From Cercis canadensis (Eukaryota > Streptophyta > Magnoliopsida > Fabales > Fabaceae), in the NCBI GenBank assembly GCA_003255065.1, contig QAOA01003799.1:489239-553238 (forward strand): a stretch of DNA of 64,000 bases, in the 5' to 3' direction. Below, in pieces: positions 25,600 through 38,327 of the stretch. Numbering within the stretch: position 1 is the stretch's first letter; every line of letters starts with the position of its first letter. The notes under the pieces were generated by a model. That model was not told the origin of the DNA. It searched no databases and saw nothing but the letters and a program-made list of their open reading frames with translations. The position numbers and the translations under genes are program-made.

Positions 25600-28500
25600 T
25601 GTCCAGAGCTTTCCTTTATCGTCCTCTTTATCTATTTGTGGTTTCTTTTCGGCCTTCTACCCAATTAAATAAATAAACAGAACACATAATACTTTAACAC
25701 CTGAATTATATATATTCTATTTTTATTGAGAGTATTATTATTTGATTTTTTAAATTAGTAAAATATAATAATTTGGTTTTAAATATAAAAAATTTGAAGT
25801 TGATTTTTCTTGTACCATACAAAATAGTTAAAATATTTTTTGGTATTAGTAATTATTTTATTAATATATATAATTATTTTTAATATTTTGTGATTATTGT
25901 ATTCATATATATTATTATCATTTTTTTTGATATGATATATGTTATTATCATAATTTGGTGCTATATAATTATTCTATTAAAATATATGGTTATTATGTTT
26001 AAAAATAAATAAAATAATTACATAACATCAATGAATATTTTGAATATTTCTTATAGATATAGGTGGAACTAAATTAGAATTCCTCTATGTTAAAAAATAC
26101 ACTTTCTAATAAAATTTATTGGTTTTCATTCTATATAAATTCTTGGCCACTTGAAAAAAGAACCTGTCATGGAGTTTTTAAGTTGGTTTAAAGGTATTAC
26201 AGGTTTTTATAGTTTGGACAAATTTTGAATCAAATTCCTATAGTTTTTTTTTTCTTCTTATTTTGAGGTCCTTATAGTTTAATTTTTTTTTAATTGAGTC
26301 TTTTTCATCACCCCAAGTTATAACTCCGCTAGTTTAGTGTTGACATGATAAATGATTTGTCTATGTGACAATAAAAGAAATTGATGTGGTACCAAAATGT
26401 CACACAAATTGTTGTATCATGAACTTTTTTATGCACTTTTTAAGCCAAATTTTGATGAGATGAATATTTTTGTGTCATTTTGACGTCACATCAACTTATT
26501 TTATTGTCACATAGATAAGTCGTTTATTATGTCAATATTAAACTGACAGAGTTATAATTGCACCGCGCGCGCGCGGGAGGGTTTGTCAGCAGGAACCCAA
26601 TTAAGAAAAAAAACTATAGGAACCTGATTCAAAATTCATCCAAATTATAAGAACTTATGTACATTTAAACCTTTTAAGTTTCAATTTAAATATTTCACTC
26701 CCTAAGAGAAGGCGTTTAGATTTTTTTTGACATAGATTCTCTAATGTAATATCCATCCATGTAAAATATATTCACGTCGAACTTAAGGTTGACCAATTGA
26801 TGATAAGTCCTAGAATGGATGTGCCATATTTTGCTTATGGTTTTGGTATTGGTAAGAAGTGTTAATCCTTATAGAATTAATTAGGATTGTTTTAAGATAA
26901 GTTATAGAATGTCTATTAAGGTCATAATGTTTTGTTATGGAATAATTTGATGATTTTTTTTGGGTGGGCTTCTATCATTAAAAGGATTTGCGTTTCCAGA
27001 ACGACTTAAATCGTTTGTCTTCATGACAAAATCACTGATTAGATGCTCCATAGAGAAAAAGCCATAGAAGGAGGTGAGAGCTTGGAGGAAGAGATATAAT
27101 TAACAAGATGAAAAATGCAAGCTTATGGTTCAAGTAAGAATGTTGCAGTTTACGTAGGAACGGGGCCGAATTACCCATTGTGATTTGTGCAAATGAGGAT
27201 TGGTTGCTCAGTTTGCAAGGTTTGGTAATTAGCAAAATGATAATACAACCACGATGCTTTGAATTAGTCTCGTTAATTTTATTTTCTCTGACGGAATAAA
27301 TCAAATAAAACATTTATTATATCAAAAGGAAAATTAATACATTTTGTGTGAGGCAGAAAATGCATATCCTGTACAGTACATTAATGAAGCCTCCTTTGAA
27401 TTAGTCCCGCGAAGGTGCGAAAATGGGCTGCCATGGCAAGAAGGATGGTGGTATACTCAGCACTACCTGGACTTGTCAATTGCAAGTAGAGGGTTTCCTG
27501 TGTCATAAAGTCTTTGATTAAAGGCTTTAAGGAGAAGAAGTTGCATAACAAGAGGGAAGAGTGGAGGAGGAGGATGCCTATTTTTCACAAAAATTACTTG
27601 GGATTCTATTAGAATTGCAACAAAACTTGAAAGAAAAGGAGATTCCATTGTGCAGACAAGTGCTGATATCTCAATTTGCTTAGCTTTGATATGGCTAATG
27701 TAATGATACAAGCGATCACAATCTCTATATATTGTGCTTAATTAGTCGTACACTTGTAGTGCCGTGTAATGAACTTTTGACTCCGGGAAAAAAACTGCAG
27801 GGGATTCGCTACTTTTCAATAAGGATCAAGGAATGAGTATATGACCAAGAATAATTTGAAGAGACAATAAGAAAAGAAGAATACCGTAACTCCATGGCTT
27901 TCAAGTTATTTCTGGCAATCACTTTCATTCACAAACATACGTAGGTCATATATAGGTGAAGCCAATTGTAAATAAATACTCCACTGCTTTCATTCACAAA
28001 CTAAAACTATATAGCAAGGTCAATTGTAAATATTTTCTTCTTATACTTAGGTGAAGCCACTTTTGCAGTCTACAAATTTAAAGTGATGGTGGTAAAAGTC
28101 AAAGTTACATTTTCTCTTATTTTTATAGGGGCATAGTATCATAGGATTGTCCAATATAATTTAATAGTATTATTAGTAAGTTAAACGCTCTCCACTTTCT
28201 CATACTAAACTTTCTTAAAATGAATGATATATGAAATTGTAATTTAGATATCCTATATTTGAAAAGAAAAAGATATACATTAAAATCAATATTAAGATTT
28301 GGATACCACTTAGTTGCTACAAGTGGCACAAGTATCTCAGTTTGACTGTACACGTGGCTAGCTTTGATTTGGTAATGGGATAGTTGGTTTATATCTTAAT
28401 TTTATATTGGCCACAAATAAAAGATGAAATTATAAACCTGACCACAAACAAATCCTAATTTCAAAACGATGCCCCACCATTAGTTTTAAAGAAAAGCATT

Positions 28501-29925
28501 GAATTTTACTGAGCTTTACATAATGTAGTTAACGTGCAGATTCTCTGTTTCCGATTTCTGGTGATTGTTTGTTCAATGTCTTTAATTACGCCCTTCGAGT
28601 ACTCCATTTCCTAGAGATGCACTTTATCGGTAATGAAAAAATCCCTTAGAATTCTATTCTATTAGATAAAAATTTAAAAAAAGCTTTGAAACAGAGAATA
28701 TAACAATGTCATAGGCTTCAATTTTATTGATGTTGAACTTCATGACCTTTCACGTTATGAAAACTCCTGAAATACTCAAATATACAAGCAAAAAATAAAA
28801 TAAAATAAGGGGTACAAAATAGAGCAAAAAAAAAGAGGGGGGGGGGGGGGGGGGGGNTCCCTTAATTTACAGAGTCATTGATGAACATGAAAAGGTCATT
28901 GTTTTGGGCAGCAGTATAATTCAAAAAAATTATTTTCATGTTAAACTGATATTTGAAGTACCAAAAATCTTGTGGGCTTTTCGCTTTTCCTTAGTCAAGA
29001 TAAGACGCAATTTTCCAGTCTTGTACGTGTTGTCGCCAATAAATGTTTGATAGACTTGACCTACTAGGTCAATTGTATAGCAAGTTGACCCTATTCCCTC
29101 AGTCTTCCAATACAATCCGGCCCAGGATTCTACTTGATTCATTTATTTATTTGAGGGGTTATTGTTATTTTATGTGCTTGCTTCCATTAATTAAAGTTTG
29201 AATTTATTTTCAGACTCTTATATTTTTAATTACAAAAAATTATCTATTTAATAATAATAAAAGAAATTTGCTTCCAAAGAGAGGATTGCCGATTACAATG
29301 ATTTGAAAAAAAAAAAAAAATGTCACGCCAGTTTTCCTTTCTTCTCACACAATATATTCTCCTTTTTTTGGAAAATAAGGATATATTTTCAATCACAATT
29401 CACAAGTTTAATATAATAAATATTCATATTCATTTACACTTGTGATAGCAAATAGTAACAAGTTGAAGTTCAAGTCAACCACTCGCTTCTGGCCAATCAC
29501 AGCATTATCAGTATCTGCCTTTCCAATGATAAAAATACAACTACCTAATTTAATTTCTTCAAGACTAATGTCCACTCCACTTGAACCTTTCATTTATTCT
29601 TTATTTATATAAACCATCTTGTTTTTTTAGAGGATATCCATTAAAAAAAAATAATTATCACGCCCAAACACAGTACTTACATTAGGAAAGGTGTTTTTGT
29701 TTATCATGTCCAAACAGTGCTTATAAATTACAAGATAAAACAGTCACAGTTGACAAAAGTGAATGAATCTACTGATTAGGAAATTAAATTAGTGTGGCCC
29801 TTAATCTAAGCTAAAAATCAACAATATAAACATATTATTTGTGGATAACAAAGAAAAGAATATCCAACTCTACAACACACAATAAAGTTTAACTAACCAT
29901 TTTTTTTCAAAAAAAGGTTACAAGA
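25600..29925. other. intergenic spacer with one foldback element
   Basis: The left part (25680-26150) is AT-rich. A Mutator-type foldback element occupies 26185-26671. The rest carries short open frames on the minus strand at 27032-27313, 27463-27711, 28123-28353, 28936-29142 and 29408-29593. None has a recognisable domain or signal of splicing. A poly-G run ends at N28857. No gene is supported. Confidence 0.55.
26176..26680. mobile_element. foldback MITE, Mutator-like, with 9-bp target duplication
   Basis: The element at 26185-26671 (487 bp) has long, imperfect inverted ends. The left end reads GGTTTAAAGGTATTACAGG, and the right end, reverse-complemented, reads GGTTTAAATGTACATAAG. Both continue into a shared AATTTTGAATCA...TTCCTATAG stretch. 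The inner arms also pair (TGTCTATGTGACAATAAAA against TTTTATTGTCACATAGATAA). Direct repeats TTTTAAGTT flank it at 26176-26184 and 26672-26680. A 9-bp duplication is typical of Mutator-family insertion. There is no coding capacity. A short CG-repeat (CCGCGCGCGCGCGGG) lies in the right arm. Confidence 0.75.
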
Positions 29926-30882
29926 TCAAACCGAGGGACCTTCGTCCCGATCATCCTCTGCTTCCCTAATCACATGCCGTCTCCTACAATCGCAGTAAAA
30001 CAGCGCGGTAGTTACGTAACTAAATAGCACTGCCAATCCATATAAACCTATCATACCCATTTTATCCTGAATTCCGATCATGAACTCCGTCACCGTCGAC
30101 GCCGATGCCAATGCCGATGATAATAACTCTGACGGGAAATTCTGACTGTCCATCAACACCTCCAGATTCCACCTGATCATACCCGATGTCAACACGAATA
30201 GACCCGACAAGAGCCATCCGCAGAACCTGCTACCCTCCATTAAACCCGATCCCACCTTAATTGCATCCCAGCCGAACCTGTCCTCCACGATCGACACAAC
30301 GAGAGCCAGACTGAGAACCGCCATGAGATATACCTCAATACCCGACCCGATTGCGAGTATGAGAAATTTGAACTCCTGCGAGGACGTTAGGGCTGCCAAT
30401 ATGCGGGGCAGGGGAGCGAAGGCCAATAGGATAACATAAATGAAAATGGTGGTAACGGAAGGGCGCTTCCAATTGTGCTTGAGGGCGGTTAGTGCGGAAT
30501 GGGAGGTTGGGGTCTTTCCGTTATAGGCCAAGACGGTGGAATGGACGGTGGTGATGGCGGCGATGAGGGAGAGGATGTAGGAGGGGATAGCGAAGAGGGC
30601 TTTGATGCGGAGGAGGGAAACGGCGTCATCTCGGGATTCCTTCCATACGTGGCGGGCCTCGAAGCGTGTGGGGGCGAGGAGGGCGACGGCTTCAAGGTGG
30701 TAGATTTGAGAACGAAGGGTGTGGGTGGAGAGGGAGAGGGAGAAGATGAGGGAAGAGAGAGGGAGGGTAGTGAAGGCGAAGATAGATGAGAAAATAAGTT
30801 TGTTTCTCAGGAAAATCTGGAGAGAGTGCAAGAGGATCTTGGCAGGAGAGATACAGCACAAGACATCGCGGACTTCGCACAT
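29926..30882 (-). CDS. uncharacterised plant multi-pass membrane protein
   Basis: Intronless frame of 318 residues from ATG at 30882 (MCEVRDVLCCISPAKILLHS) to TGA at 29926. About six hydrophobic segments can be seen: about 28-52, 95-117, 140-165, 170-198, 220-238 and 275-300. These are separated by short polar loops. The C-terminus is charged (CRRRHVIREAEDDRDEGPSV) and probably cytosolic. The coding strand is GC-richer than the spacers around it, as expected for a real exon. The layout recalls an uncharacterised Arabidopsis membrane family (At4g19950/At5g44860 kind), but I cannot confirm this. No catalytic or transport motif is visible and I assign no function. Confidence 0.8.
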   Translation of the reverse strand: MCEVRDVLCCISPAKILLHSLQIFLRNKLIFSSIFAFTTLPLSSLIFSLSLSTHTLRSQIYHLEAVALLAPTRFEARHVWKESRDDAVSLLRIKALFAIPSYILSLIAAITTVHSTVLAYNGKTPTSHSALTALKHNWKRPSVTTIFIYVILLAFAPLPRILAALTSSQEFKFLILAIGSGIEVYLMAVLSLALVVSIVEDRFGWDAIKVGSGLMEGSRFCGWLLSGLFVLTSGMIRWNLEVLMDSQNFPSELLSSALASASTVTEFMIGIQDKMGMIGLYGLAVLFSYVTTALFYCDCRRRHVIREAEDDRDEGPSV

Positions 30883-33800
30883 TTTCTCTCCAATTTACTC
30901 TTTTTTATTTTTTCTCGGCCCTTCTATATTGGGAACCTGCATCTATCACTCTGATTTGGAAATGCTTCCATGGGAATTAAGGCCCTATTAGGTGTCGTTT
31001 TTGCGGAAATTACTTTATCAGCATCCACCATGTTCCCTTCCTATTAAAATTTAAATACAAACATGTTTTAAATTTTTAATTTATTTTTCAAATGCGAATA
31101 GCAGTTCATTAAATACGACGCCAACTTGAACTTGGTCAAAGATGATCAGGTTGGGTTAAATAACAATATACCAATAGAATTGAAGATTTGAAGGAATAGG
31201 GACATGATATCATAATGACATCATGGGATCTCTAATCATCTATAACGTCCAAGGAAAAAAGTAAGGTTAGAGAGTAACGATATCCCCACTTGTCTTTTGT
31301 ATTATTGTATACTTATCAGGTCTTTCCCTTAACTCTATATATTCGTTTCATTTGCTTCTTCCTCGCCCTCTCTATTCACTTATGAGTCTTTTTTTTTAAT
31401 CTTTTTTGGAACTGATAAACCAATAGATTATCGACATTGTATAATGGGTGAAAGAATTAATTAATTTCTGATGGGGAGAGTGAGAGTCCAACTTAGGCTA
31501 CTTAACTTTATTCAACTTATTTGAATTGATGTATCATGTGTATTTCTTTCAAGTAATTTGTAACAAATCCTTCCCTTTAAGAGAACAAAAAAGAAAAAAG
31601 AAAATGCAACAACAATATGGCAACCATTGGAGATAGCGGCTTAAAATATCTAATGAGGTAGGTATGTATATTTATCACACCCTTTGTGGAGTCAAGAGGA
31701 CGATGATATGAGTCAAGGTAGCCTTCTAAATTGCCCTGCTGCCAACGTCAATTATTTCTAAGTAGAGAAATTTAAAGCAAATTGACATTAGCAACCGCAA
31801 AACGTAGAAAGGCAAAGAAAGAAGCCTTCCACATCTTGTCATGCCCCTGTTTTATTCATACCAACATTTACGTTATATGATCCTTATCAAAGACAAACAC
31901 CATTTTTGTGGTTGCCTTCCCTGTCATTCTCTCAATTTCACAATTCACATGTTAGCACCTTTAGGACACGTATTGAATTGAAGCCTCTTAAATGGTAGTA
32001 TTGCGCAGACAATGTCGCCGTTGTTTTATCATCATTTCATCATTCTTCAGATGCCTCATCCATTCTGCAACAAGTTTCTCCGCACCCAGTTGTCAATGGC
32101 TCAAATAAAAGCAACAAAAAATCCCTCCATGAAGTGAATGAATCAACTCTTCCCTCCTCTCTACCAAGAACTGATTGAATGCCCATCAGCACAATATCAC
32201 TCTCTGTCCTCGATTGGACTATTAACAGCTAATTCAACATCCTTGATAGTCTCAGATATATTAGCAGAGAGGAAGAAAGGAAGTGGATTCGATAGTCTCA
32301 GACTGGGTAAAGCAGCAAGACATACCTGAACAGGGGCAGGTTTCCAACCAGTGTGTGCAACTCAAATTAGCAAAGTTTATGAATGTGATGCAACATTCGT
32401 ACTATTCCATGGATTTCTCAAACAATTGAAGTACTGGGTGAATTGGAAATGAGTCTAAGAGAAGAAATAGGAGCCTGGCTGGATGGGCAATGGTAACAAA
32501 TCATATAAGAAACTGATGGCAGGAAGACAAGGGAAGAAATTTAAAAGCAGAGGTGAAGAATTGGGCTGACCACCAAAGGACAGTATAAAGGATGAAGGCT
32601 GATTCTATAATTACAGTATGACTCAACTAATTGACAGATTATGGCAAATTAGATAAAATAACATACTTAAAGCATGTTTGGGGTTGTGTTTGCAACCCCG
32701 GTGGATACATTCCAAAGCATGCAATGACTAAAGCTCCAATTTTGCAGCTTTCGAGCTTCTGTCATTTCAAAGCTTTGCAATGTCCGCAACACAGTAGGGA
32801 AAGACAGATGAATAAGAATGATCTATTACTGATATTTATCTGACTGCACCCTCCACGTAGGGAAAATATAGGTAGTTGGAAAGCCACAAGCAAGCAGAAA
32901 CTAACAATATTTAATGAAAATGCTGATATGCATCACTGTCAACTGTGGATAAAGATAAGGGAATATATCTTAATTTTGTCAAATCTAAATCCAATAAATA
33001 ATAAGAAAGTTTCTGGCTTGATAAATATCTATAAAAGCTGGTCTAACTTAATATCAACACAATCCAGGGTAGTAGAAAAGTCCTGGTTAAGGATCTTGGA
33101 TCAGGCACTGCCTGACTGTTTGCATCTTTCTTATTTTGATTCTGTAGTAACTCTATTTGACAGAGTAATTCCTGGTTAATGATTACTGTACTGTACTTTT
33201 TTATGAACTTGTTTCTGATTTAATATATTCCCCTCAATTAACCAGATAACAACCATTCAGGAAAAGTATCAATATTCCATCCCACTCTAGCATTGAGATC
33301 ATATATCATATTGTGCCCATGGAGACACCATTAACATTCTTTAGAACAACTTGACAACCCAGCTAGAAAACAGAGGAACCAATCAACTTCTAACTTCTAG
33401 TATAAAACAAGCAATTTGAAGAAAAAAGAGCATTTCATATCCACCACTAGCAAGGACAAAGTAGGTTCAGAATAAGCAATACCCAAATATCAATTAACTG
33501 TTAAGAGGATGAATAAGCTATGTTCATCTCAACAAAATAAATTTCGCAAAAAGAAAGGCCCATAATTCAATGGAAGTAAAATATAAAGTTTTACTGGAAA
33601 AGTTCATCACGACTTACAACCTAGTAAAAATGTTGTTGCATGACAAAAGAATAAAAAAAAGAAGATAAGAACATTAATTCAAAAATATGCTTTATGTCCA
33701 AATGAGAGGAAATAAAATCACCGCAACTAACACATAACAAGGCCCCAACAGAAAATGGCTAAAGCCTGTAACAATGGCCCAAAAAAACTACCCTGAGACA

Positions 33801-34825
33801 TTCTAATACTATTCATTCTTCGAGAACTTAAGAATCTACTTTACCAGATTTTAAACCCAATTAGGCAGACCAATGTATTGGACCATGTCCTGAATAACGC
33901 ACCTGCAAGACTGCAAGCTCAAACCTTCAGCTAGGAAGTTAAAAGAATAATGCTAATTCTGCATACACAACTGCACACAACTGTATAGCTGACTATATCT
34001 GGTTTGATAGATAAATGTTTCAAGTGGGGCGACTTGAACTCTCATACAATTACACAGTTACGAATGTAAGAGTCATCTAAGTAGTATTACTCTTGGACTG
34101 TAAATAATTACCGGGTGAACTACACAGCCATTGCAAAAACCACTAGGTTTTAGGCGACTGCCATAAAGGTTGGGGGGATTACAACTATAGAATGCAGTGA
34201 CTGTGGGACAAACAAACTCCTCAAAGAAAATGATTGATAAAGAAAGTACGAAAGGAAACAAAATGCCAGTTAATGGCGCACTTGAATGAGAATTTATAAA
34301 TTCAAATGTAAAGCAGTCCCCTAAACATTGCTTCACGTATCAATCATAGAACTAGAGGTCCTAAATTGGGGAACAAATCAAGGTCCCGTTGGAGAAAAAA
34401 GAGGGGGAGGGGTGGGGGTTTGAATATTTATTAAGTTCAGTACAGGTCCCACGGAGAGAGAGAGAGAGAGAGAGTACGTACGTATAGAAAAGGTAACTTC
34501 TTTCTTCCCAGAATTGAATAGCTGAATTCCAACTAAACCAAATAAATTTATTAACCTTATAGAGAACATACGTTTCACCAGTTTGGGCATTTGATGTTAA
34601 GTAACTATCATGTCACTAGCGTCAGTATCCTATCAGCTATAGCTAAACTTTGGACGAGAAAATATTAGCCACTTATTAGGGAATTCACCTTCCCCAAACC
34701 CGAAAGAGAAAAACAAAATGGAAAATTGAGAAGTAGAAAAACCATTGCTGAAATATTATGATACTATACATGAGGAAAACCTAAATTGTACATAGTTGAG
34801 AAGTGCAAAATTGGCAAGTTACAAA
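30883..34825. other. intergenic spacer, no gene supported
   Basis: The first 150 bases hold the leader of the membrane-protein gene. A TATA-like CTATATATTC near 31334 on the plus strand is followed by a pyrimidine-rich start-like stretch but by no useful reading frame. Short frames at 32138-32329 and 32631-32843 (plus) and 34073-34336 (minus) show no family signature. A GA microsatellite lies at about 34454-34475. The last 200 bases are probably the 3' UTR of the ATL56-like gene. Confidence 0.5.
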
Positions 34826-35392
34826 CTACGAAATCCTCAAAGCATTGGCCGTACCGTAAGTCCCAAATTGCTTATTAGCCTCCTCTGTTTGGAAATGCAG
34901 CATGGAAGCATTCAATAGAACAGGTGTCCTGCAGGTAGGACAGGCAGCGACCTTAATCAACCACATATCCACACATCTCCTGTGAAATACGTGACCGCAG
35001 GCAACGAGCTTCCTACAGCACTGGCCGTTCCTGAAGGCATCCAAGCAGACCACGCATTGGGTATCAGATCCGGGTTCAGCAGCAGAGGCAAACCTGAACT
35101 GGGGAAGCTTCTTGACATCACGAGAGGAGAACCTATCTGAGGAAGTTGCAAGTTGGGTGGTGTGGCGGAGGCGAAGGCGGTGGAGGAGACCGCCGACGAG
35201 GCAGAGGTGAAGAAGGACGAAGGCAGCAAACCCCATAAAGAGGAAGAAGATGGAGGTGAGAAAGATCATAATGATGGATTTGAGGAGGAGGGAGAGGAGC
35301 TTGGGGTTTGGTTTTGGCGGCATGGGATGGGGTTGAGATTGAGATTGAGATTGAGATTGAGATTGAGGATCATGATAGTTAGGAGGAGCCAT
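34826..35392 (-). CDS. RING-H2 E3 ubiquitin ligase, ATL56-like
   Basis: Intronless gene of 188 residues, typical of the ATL family of membrane-anchored RING-H2 ubiquitin ligases. The ATG at 35392 opens MAPPNYHDPQ. A Ser-Gln repeat follows at residues 11-19, then a Pro-rich stretch PHPMPPKPNPK and a hydrophobic membrane segment at about 38-70. The juxtamembrane part is basic (HRLRLRH), followed by RDVKKLPQFRF. The RING-H2 ligands are all present: C113, C116, C132, H134, H137, C140, C151 and C154, with DMWL and CPTCR spacing as in ATLs. The sequence MPPKPNPKLLSLLLK plus VKKLPQFRF is close to Arabidopsis ATL56, from memory. The target protein is unknown. The (GATTGA)n tract coding for the Ser-Gln repeat is a likely length-variable site. 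Confidence 0.88.
   Translation of the reverse strand: MAPPNYHDPQSQSQSQSQSQPHPMPPKPNPKLLSLLLKSIIMIFLTSIFFLFMGFAAFVLLHLCLVGGLLHRLRLRHTTQLATSSDRFSSRDVKKLPQFRFASAAEPGSDTQCVVCLDAFRNGQCCRKLVACGHVFHRRCVDMWLIKVAACPTCRTPVLLNASMLHFQTEEANKQFGTYGTANALRIS
35331..35366. repeat. GATTGA hexamer microsatellite inside the ATL56-like coding region
   Basis: About five to six copies of GATTGA (plus strand) code on the minus strand for alternating Ser and Gln in the N-terminus of the RING-H2 protein. A unit of six bases keeps the frame when copy number changes. Confidence 0.8.
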
Positions 35393-37620
35393 GGGGTGGG
35401 ATTGAATAATTGATTTTGGAAATTATGGTTATGGAGCTGGGATGATAGAGGCAAAGATTGATGAATTGAATGGGTGAACGTTGAAGGTTTGATGTGGGAT
35501 AAGGAAATAGAAGAGGACAGGCACGGACACAGAATTTTGAGAAGAAAAACAGAGAACCTGTGCTTCTCACAAATCAGGGGGCGCGGCACACTGATTGTTG
35601 TTGACCCTGCCTGGCTAATGTAATCTTTTATCTTTTATTAATGCTAATTTATGTCGGTCATTGGTTGTATTTATTGCCAAATTTACTAATTGGCCTGCCG
35701 CCTATTAGTGGCAGTTAGTTACCTTCAAGCGGAGCGGGTAAGAGAACCACAGGCGGAAAAAAATAAAATATAAAAGGCAAGGAACAAAATGTCGTGTCGG
35801 AGTACCGTTTCGGTCACTTANAATGTTTCGGAAACATTTTGAAAATTTCTTGGAAACGGAAAATTTTTGAAGAAGCGTTTTAAATAATTTTAAATAATAA
35901 TTTTTTTAAATTTTAAAAGATTCTAACATAATAATACTGATATAGATATATAAAATTAGATAATATAATGTTGAATAACTATTTTTTTGAATATATATAT
36001 ATATAGNATTATTGGGCTTGTAATAGCCTAATTGAAAAGGGCTACAATGAATTCAGAAACGCCATTAACATGGACGTTTACAAAAGGTCCAATGTCAAGA
36101 CTCAAGACTCCCCTATGGGAGCACCAATTATCAAACTTTTTTTTTTTTGGCAGGATCGAGCTCTCAATTATAGCTCGAGGTTCTCCCAAAAAAATGTTTA
36201 AATATAAGAAGTTTTTTTTAGATATTTTTAGTATTTATATAGTATGTCATACGACATAAGAATAACTAATAAATAAATGACACGTGTATAAGTTAACTAT
36301 TTTTAAGTTTGTTTAAAAAATTAAATAAATTATATTTTATATCTAATAAAATATAAAAATTATGTATGATTGACATGTCAGTGTAATATAATATACTCAT
36401 GTAGTATATCATAGAATCCCCATTATTGGTTCTTTTATTTTTTTAAAAAGGTTTTTTTTAATTACATATTTTTCAAAAAGTTTTAATATGATCTTTTGAT
36501 TCCTCTAGTTCCATTTCTACAATTTGATCCTTATATATATATATATATATAAGAATTCATAAGAATACTATTTTGTTATAGTGTTGTCACCTAACGACAT
36601 CTTAATTTTAAGGATCAGCAAACCCAAAATTGACTCTCCTTTTTGTTTTAATAAGAATTCATAAGACGGCACTAAAAAATACTAGTTTGTTTTGAATCAT
36701 TGCACCGTGTCATAATTGATAACTAAAACTTTTCCACAATGACATTTGAAAATAACATATTTCAATATGATTTTGTGGATATAACACAAGGCCTCTTTAT
36801 CCATACGAAATTTATATTGTTTTTCCACTAATAAAACCATATTCAATGGATTTCGATCTTTTGCTTCTAATTGTCAAACTCTATTCCGTGTTGAAATTAA
36901 CAGCGCAATTTATGACATGGGAATGGCAATCAGTAATAGCGATGAAGATGATCAAACCTAGAAAGATGGAAGAACCCACGCAGATAAAATGTTAGAATAA
37001 TCCCCGCTTACGACTAATATTCATTGATATTATAGCACATGGGAGGGTCACGAATTTGACATGGAACAGAAAGCATGAAATCAAAATTCCATTTTAGACT
37101 ATTTGCTGAGTCAATACAAATATGATCAACCATTGGTCCATTGCCATATTCCATACGGCACTACAGTGACTGAATCAAGTGTATACCTTCATAAAAGTCC
37201 AATATCCATGCACACTGTAGGAAATCAAATTGTACTCCGTCACCGGATAGATAAAAATTGTTCAAGATATGATTATGAATTGGAAAATGGTAATGGAACG
37301 GTGAGAGAGAGAGGGAGAAGCATTTTAGTTAACTAATTCCTAATTGTTATGTCAAAAACATTCAGCTGCATATATAATCGTTAATTTAGGGATATATTGG
37401 ACTTAAAATGCCAATTAGCTTAAGGAAACATATATTGAAGTTGGCAGAAGTGCTCAAATGCTAAGTTTCTAATAAAGTAGAGAGAGGATATGTTCATATG
37501 ACTATAAGGCACCTTTTTTCTATAGAATGCGTACGAGTTAGGGTGCTGGGAAACGTGTAAAGACTGTCACCTGTTTGGAAAAAAGGAAAACGGGGTCTAA
37601 GTCTGCTGATGAGATTTTCC
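35393..37620. other. intergenic spacer with AT-rich repeat and two N junctions
   Basis: Holds the ATL56-like promoter side, N characters at 35821 and 36007, and one copy of a dispersed AT-rich repeat at about 36215-36412. The short frames at 36032-36259 and 37103-37336 have no recognisable family. A repeat-like stretch with GTTTCGGAAACATTTTG and GAAACGG lies at 35820-35865. Confidence 0.5.
36215..36412 (+). repeat. dispersed AT-rich repeat, copy 1
   Basis: The core at about 36272-36372 contains ACTATTTTTAAGTTTGTTT and AATAAAATATAAAAATTA. It matches a stretch at about 49707-49815 in the same orientation and, more weakly, an inverted stretch near 62405-62560. The ends are only loosely inverted, so a MITE is possible but not shown. 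Confidence 0.45.
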
Positions 37621-37628
37621 TATAAATT
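37621..37628 (+). promoter_or_regulatory. TATA box of the first EG45-like gene
   Basis: TATAAATT stands 112 bp before the start codon at 37733, which would place transcription start near 37652. Position and strand fit; no experiment supports it. Confidence 0.6.
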
Positions 37629-37732
37629 GGCCACTGATGACTGATCCCACCAAGCTTTGCAGGTCATCAGTGAGTAATATTCTTGTTGCAATATTGCTTT
37701 ATATCATTCTGCAAACATTACAACAACTTAAA

Positions 37733-38327
37733 ATGGCAATTAAAACAAATATTGCTGTGCTTGTTTTGGGGCTTGTCATCATAAGCCTTTTCTCGGCCAC
37801 ATCCGCCATTTCTGGAACAGCCACTTATTACAACGTTTACGTTCGTGAGTACAAAATGCTTTTTTGCTTAATCTTTCTTTATTTCTTTTATTCAATTCAT
37901 AACATATTTCAATGAATATAGAATAAAATGTTGGCGTACGTGCGCACTTGTTTATCAAAACCCTATAAGCTTAATTTGAAAAAGAAAATAAATATATAAT
38001 TATTTAAGGTAGTGAAGTAATTAATGAGAGGTGGCATTGGCAGCATCTGCATGCTATGGGTACCAGGACCAGGGAACAATGATAGCAGCTGCAAGCGATG
38101 CATTGTGGGACAACGGAGCTGCATGTGGAAGAATGTATAGTGTGAGATGCACAGGGGCCACCAATGCAGGAGTGCCACAACCTTGCACCGGTAACACAGT
38201 CACCGTCAAGATTGTAGATCGTTGCCCTTCTCCAGGATGTCAAGCAACCATTGATCTCTCTCAGGAAGCTTTCTCTGCAATTGCTGACCTTAATGCTGGA
38301 AAAATCAACATTGACTACAACCAGTAA
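37733..38327 (+). CDS. EG45-like domain / plant natriuretic peptide-like secreted protein (copy 1)
   Basis: Secreted extracellular protein of 131 residues with a single expansin-type double-psi beta-barrel domain and no cellulose-binding module. Exons are 37733-37844 and 38044-38327; the 199-bp intron has GTGAGT and CAG borders and splits a Pro codon after its first base. The signal peptide is MAIKTNIAVLVLGLVIISLF...TSA (about 1-25). The mature part starts ISGTATYYNVYVP and carries six Cys in the contexts SAC, AAC, VRC, QPC, DRC and PGC. It ends DLSQEAFSAIADLNAGKINI. The family includes plant natriuretic peptide PNP-A (water and ion balance) and the citrus blight-associated protein p12. A second copy lies 1.1 kb downstream on the same strand with the intron at the same codon. 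Confidence 0.9.

Noticed and set aside
30499-30789. Plus-strand frame rich in Gly, Glu and Asp opposite the membrane-protein gene
   Set aside because: It is antisense to a well-supported hydrophobic protein and has a composition expected of such a shadow.
32138-32340. Possible exon on either strand with splice-like CAG/GTATGT
   Set aside because: The translation is unlike any family I know and no partner exon could be joined with confidence.
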